From Candidatus Dojkabacteria bacterium (GTDB taxonomy: Bacteria; Patescibacteriota; Dojkabacteria; B142; WJKM01): DNA of 9,648 bases. The translations under genes and the position numbers were made by a program. Position 1 is the first letter of the stretch, and each line of letters begins with the position of its first letter. Where the stretch lies: NCBI GenBank assembly GCA_020429465.1, contig JAGQLH010000050.1:1-9648 (forward strand). The letters run 5' to 3'. Of the stretch, positions 7,089-9,648 are shown piece by piece. The notes below the pieces were generated by a model. It ran no database searches. It had not been told where the DNA came from and worked only from the letters and a program-made list of their open reading frames with translations.

Positions 7089-7116
7089 TTAACAACTAAC
7101 AGTATCTCGCTATAAT
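7089..7116 (+). promoter_or_regulatory. Promoter for gene I leader
   Basis: TTAACA (-35, 7089-7094), a 16-bp spacer and a perfect TATAAT (-10, 7111-7116). The predicted start is near 7123, which leaves a leader of about 185 nt before the ATG of gene I. The preceding terminator isolates this unit from gene H. Confidence 0.7.
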
Positions 7117-7134
7117 AGAAAATAATGTGTCTCA

Positions 7135-7267
7135 ACACTCCGGTACGAGGTTTGAAATATGCATAGTTCAAGATGTTCTTAGATAGTTCTTTCCATGGTG
7201 AAAGAATACAAAATGGTTCTAAGATGAGACCTATATATAGTTCATGTGTGCCCTCTTGCCGGACTGT
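7135..7267 (+). ncRNA. Rod-like structured RNA in the 5' leader of gene I
   Basis: Four nested stems were worked out by hand. P1 pairs 7135-7150 with 7252-7267 (14 pairs, two mismatches, closing CCGG with CCGG and GAGG with CCTC). P2 pairs 7153-7166 with 7231-7244 (12 pairs, two mismatches). P3 pairs 7177-7183 with 7218-7224 (TCTTAGA with TCTAAGA, perfect). P4 pairs 7187-7193 with 7200-7206 (TTCTTTC with GAAAGAA, perfect, 6-nt loop). The total is 40 pairs in 133 nt. U-G pairs (7144/7258, 7161/7236) exist only on the plus strand, so RNA from this strand is the likely product. No terminator follows, so it is probably a cis-acting leader; a processed RNA or a 6S-like rod is an alternative. No known family is recognised. 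Confidence 0.6.
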
Positions 7268-7307
7268 AGGTACATATTAAGTAATTCATATACGAGTTCA
7301 TAACATA

Positions 7308-9614
7308 ATGGCTGAAAATACAGCTACACCAATTCCTCGACAAGTAGCGGAATCACAAAACAGACCAGCAGTAGTTGAAGATCAAAAGGAGGAAATGGAA
7401 CAGAAGATCAAGAAACCACGAAAGAGAAAGCCAGCTCAAACACCTGGACAACCAGCCGATAAGGCACTTGAAAAGATGGCGGAAAGTGAGCCTAACCAGC
7501 CTAATACACCTGATCACCAAATCACTCAACAGCAATTAGACGAACAATTGCTTAAATTATCACCAGAACAACTAGAAACACAAATAGCAAATGGTACCGA
7601 TGAGGAAAAAGCAGCATTACGAGAGCGTTACGAGCAATTAAAACTAAAGCAAAAAACTGTTACCTCCGAACAAGTAGTAACCGAAAGCCTCACAGGAGAT
7701 GAGGATCTTTCAGAATCTGAAAAGCTATTATTAGCCCTAGGGAAAGATAATAAAGCTCAGGCAATTGGGTCCATTGCCCTTTCTTGGTTTCCACCTGCAC
7801 GTATAGCGTATGAAGCACTTACAAGTGGCTATGTGAATTATAGACAAGCGGCAAAAGATGGCCCCTCAAGGTTTCAACTCGCTAAAATGGCAGCTGGATA
7901 TGGTACCCGTATAGGTGCCGCTGTTATGACAGGAGGACTTTCAGAAGCTGCATTGTATGGAACAAAGGCACTTATTTCATTCTCTAAAGGTGACATAAAT
8001 GTCAAAAACGCACTATTCGGTGCAGGATCACTTGCTATTGGACTGACCACAGGTAATATAGTAGCAGGAAACATAGCTAACGAATCTGTGAGGACGATGG
8101 CTACAGCAGCAACTCGATTTGCAACTACTGAAGCTTTATTTCAAGGAGCGCAATTAGTGGTAGAAAATCCTAAAGAGAGAGAAAAGCTTCGAAAAGGGGC
8201 CGCATTCGCATCCGGTATAGTTGCTGGTGTATCAGTTGCACAAGGAGCGGACTACCTCATCCCAGGGGATAGCCCAGTTGAAGATGTACTCCAGACAGAT
8301 ATTGGCGAACTTACAGGAGACGCGGCCGATGGCCTATTAGATAACTTTAGAGGTTTCTTTAGTTTTCTAAATACTAATGAAAGCAACGAAATGAATGATA
8401 ATCAGGCGAATACTAGAAATATTAAAGAATTACCAGACCTAACTGTTAGAGAAGAAATTGTACAAGGAGCAAATGAAACTGCTGAAAACTTACTAAATAG
8501 ACTGACCGGAAAATCCGAAGAAGATATATTGAGAGAGAAGATTGAGGAGAGGGTGGGTGGCCTAACCGGGGAGACAAATCAAACTGACGACCCAATAGGA
8601 CTAATACAGAGATTATTTGGGATAGAACCACCAGCACCCGATGGAAAAACAGAAGATAACACAGAAACTATTCGAGGCATTTTCGAAACAGATGATAGCA
8701 AACCAATAATAAAACCAGAAACCTCCGCTTCAGAAGAATCATTCTTTGAAAAATTTGGATGGAGACCAAGTGAACAAGAAATTGGGGAAATAGAAAATGA
8801 ACGTCCCGAACTCAATAGAACTCCAGAACCAAAAGAATCACAAAACAACAAAATTAATCCAGACATAATTGCCTCTAACGCAGAAGCTCAACCAGTGGTT
8901 CCTCCAGCACCAATACCTGAAATGGATCCATATGAAATATCCCGATTAGAAGAGGTTTTTAGAATTCCAGAACGATCTGATTCACTTATACCTAATCCAG
9001 ATATTCCAAATGGCTTTAATATTAATTTTGACGGAATAGCAGATCAAGATGTTATAAGGATGATCCACTATGATGTGACTAATCTACTAAATACACAAAT
9101 TGGTGAGCAATTTGCAAATTCCTACGACCCTGCTAACCCAGATTCAGTACAAACCCGTGAATTCACTTTCAATGCACATCTATTAAATGGTGATGAAGTA
9201 TCGGTTCCAATTTCTATTTCTAATGAAGAATTTAACGCCTATAGGGCGGCTGATCCAGTTAATCCCCTTTCTTTTTCGGACTATGTCCTTGGGAAAACAA
9301 ACCTAGCCCTCACTAGCCAGGGGATACTTCGAGACCAGTCTGGAATTCCAATAACAACAGGAATGCAAGCATTCTATGATGCTTGGGACTATTCAGAGCC
9401 AGAGCGAGATCTCTTAAGAATGAATATAATGAATCAAGCTGCGAACGAAACTGGTTTGGTTCAGCAATACATAAACCCTACTTATATTGAAAATTATGGG
9501 GCAAACATTGATTCTCCTGATATTACCTTAGTGGAGACACTCGCTGCACATTATACCCAAGATCCCGACCCACTTTTGGATGGTAGAGTAATTGCACAAG
9601 AAATTACCGCGTAA
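7308..9614 (+). CDS. Gene I: large protein with central hydrophobic hairpins (768 aa)
   Basis: No family recognised. Residues 1-145 are polar, Gln/Glu/Pro-rich with a basic cluster (KKPRKRK, about 35-41). Residues about 150-320 hold Gly/Ala-rich hydrophobic segments (about 150-172, 192-225, 233-257 and 297-318) that could insert in a membrane. Residues about 320-540 are acidic and Pro-rich, probably flexible. Residues about 565-768 look like a folded domain with beta-type segments (TREFTFNAHL, VSVPISI) and aromatic residues. There is no cysteine or signal peptide. The ATG at 7308 is taken as the longest frame. A second in-frame ATG at 7395 follows GGAGG but with only 2 bases between, too close for a normal ribosome site. 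The structured leader ends 40 bases before the start. The gene ends complete 34 bases before the window edge; nothing further is seen there. Confidence 0.85.
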   Translation: MAENTATPIPRQVAESQNRPAVVEDQKEEMEQKIKKPRKRKPAQTPGQPADKALEKMAESEPNQPNTPDHQITQQQLDEQLLKLSPEQLETQIANGTDEEKAALRERYEQLKLKQKTVTSEQVVTESLTGDEDLSESEKLLLALGKDNKAQAIGSIALSWFPPARIAYEALTSGYVNYRQAAKDGPSRFQLAKMAAGYGTRIGAAVMTGGLSEAALYGTKALISFSKGDINVKNALFGAGSLAIGLTTGNIVAGNIANESVRTMATAATRFATTEALFQGAQLVVENPKEREKLRKGAAFASGIVAGVSVAQGADYLIPGDSPVEDVLQTDIGELTGDAADGLLDNFRGFFSFLNTNESNEMNDNQANTRNIKELPDLTVREEIVQGANETAENLLNRLTGKSEEDILREKIEERVGGLTGETNQTDDPIGLIQRLFGIEPPAPDGKTEDNTETIRGIFETDDSKPIIKPETSASEESFFEKFGWRPSEQEIGEIENERPELNRTPEPKESQNNKINPDIIASNAEAQPVVPPAPIPEMDPYEISRLEEVFRIPERSDSLIPNPDIPNGFNINFDGIADQDVIRMIHYDVTNLLNTQIGEQFANSYDPANPDSVQTREFTFNAHLLNGDEVSVPISISNEEFNAYRAADPVNPLSFSDYVLGKTNLALTSQGILRDQSGIPITTGMQAFYDAWDYSEPERDLLRMNIMNQAANETGLVQQYINPTYIENYGANIDSPDITLVETLAAHYTQDPDPLLDGRVIAQEITA

Positions 9615-9648
9615 CCATCACAAATTGAAGTTACAAATGCACTAAATT

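Noticed and set aside
7388..7397. GGAGG followed by ATG inside gene I as the true start
   Set aside because: Only 2 bases separate the motif from the ATG, it falls on ordinary Lys-Glu-Glu codons, and no other gene here uses such a site. It remains a minor alternative.
1067..9614. UGA recoding as in Gracilibacteria
   Set aside because: No in-frame TGA is needed by any gene. The lack of TGA stops in nine genes is only weak evidence, and all frames are complete under the standard code.

Overview
The window suggests a moderately AT-rich bacterium, most likely a candidate-phyla-radiation (Patescibacteria) lineage. Four things point that way. The 23S rRNA gene stands alone, with no 16S upstream. 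None of the nine protein genes has a Shine-Dalgarno site. Almost every protein is an orphan of the helical, low-complexity or hydrophobic-hairpin kind common in those genomes. One protein ends in a Pro/Thr tail typical of their surface proteins. The phylum is an inference; only the bacterial rRNA is certain. The standard code fits: there is no in-frame TGA, eight genes stop with TAA and one with TAG.

Layout. Positions 1-772 hold the 5' part of a minus-strand 23S rRNA gene, which runs off the window. Its leader (773-1047) has a boxA antitermination site, a boxB-like hairpin, further hairpins and its own promoter. Upstream, also on the minus strand, lie five protein genes in the order A (190 aa), B (367 aa), C (89 aa), D (507 aa) and E (282 aa). 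They are tightly spaced, and a second promoter precedes C. A 98-bp divergent control region (5487-5584) contains a 9-bp inverted repeat. On the plus strand follow F (74 aa) and G (123 aa), which overlap by one base, then H (210 aa, single-pass membrane protein with a four-cysteine outer domain) and I (768 aa, large multi-hydrophobic protein).

H and I are each preceded by a sigma-70-like promoter and a long structured leader. The leader of H is a chain of four hairpins ending in an intrinsic terminator, so it is either an attenuator or a free-standing small RNA. The leader of I folds as a rod of about 40 base pairs in four stacked segments, and its G-U pairs favour the plus strand. These two RNA elements are the most novel-looking items here.

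How the genes may work together is inference. B, D and I share a layout: a long polar N-terminus without a signal peptide, then Gly/Ala-rich hydrophobic hairpins. A and G, on either side of the divergent promoter, look like distant helical paralogues. E is acidic and largely disordered. This resembles a lineage-specific cell-envelope or secretion-related locus, but no known marker of such a system (ATPase, pilin, secretin, relaxase) is present and I assign no function.
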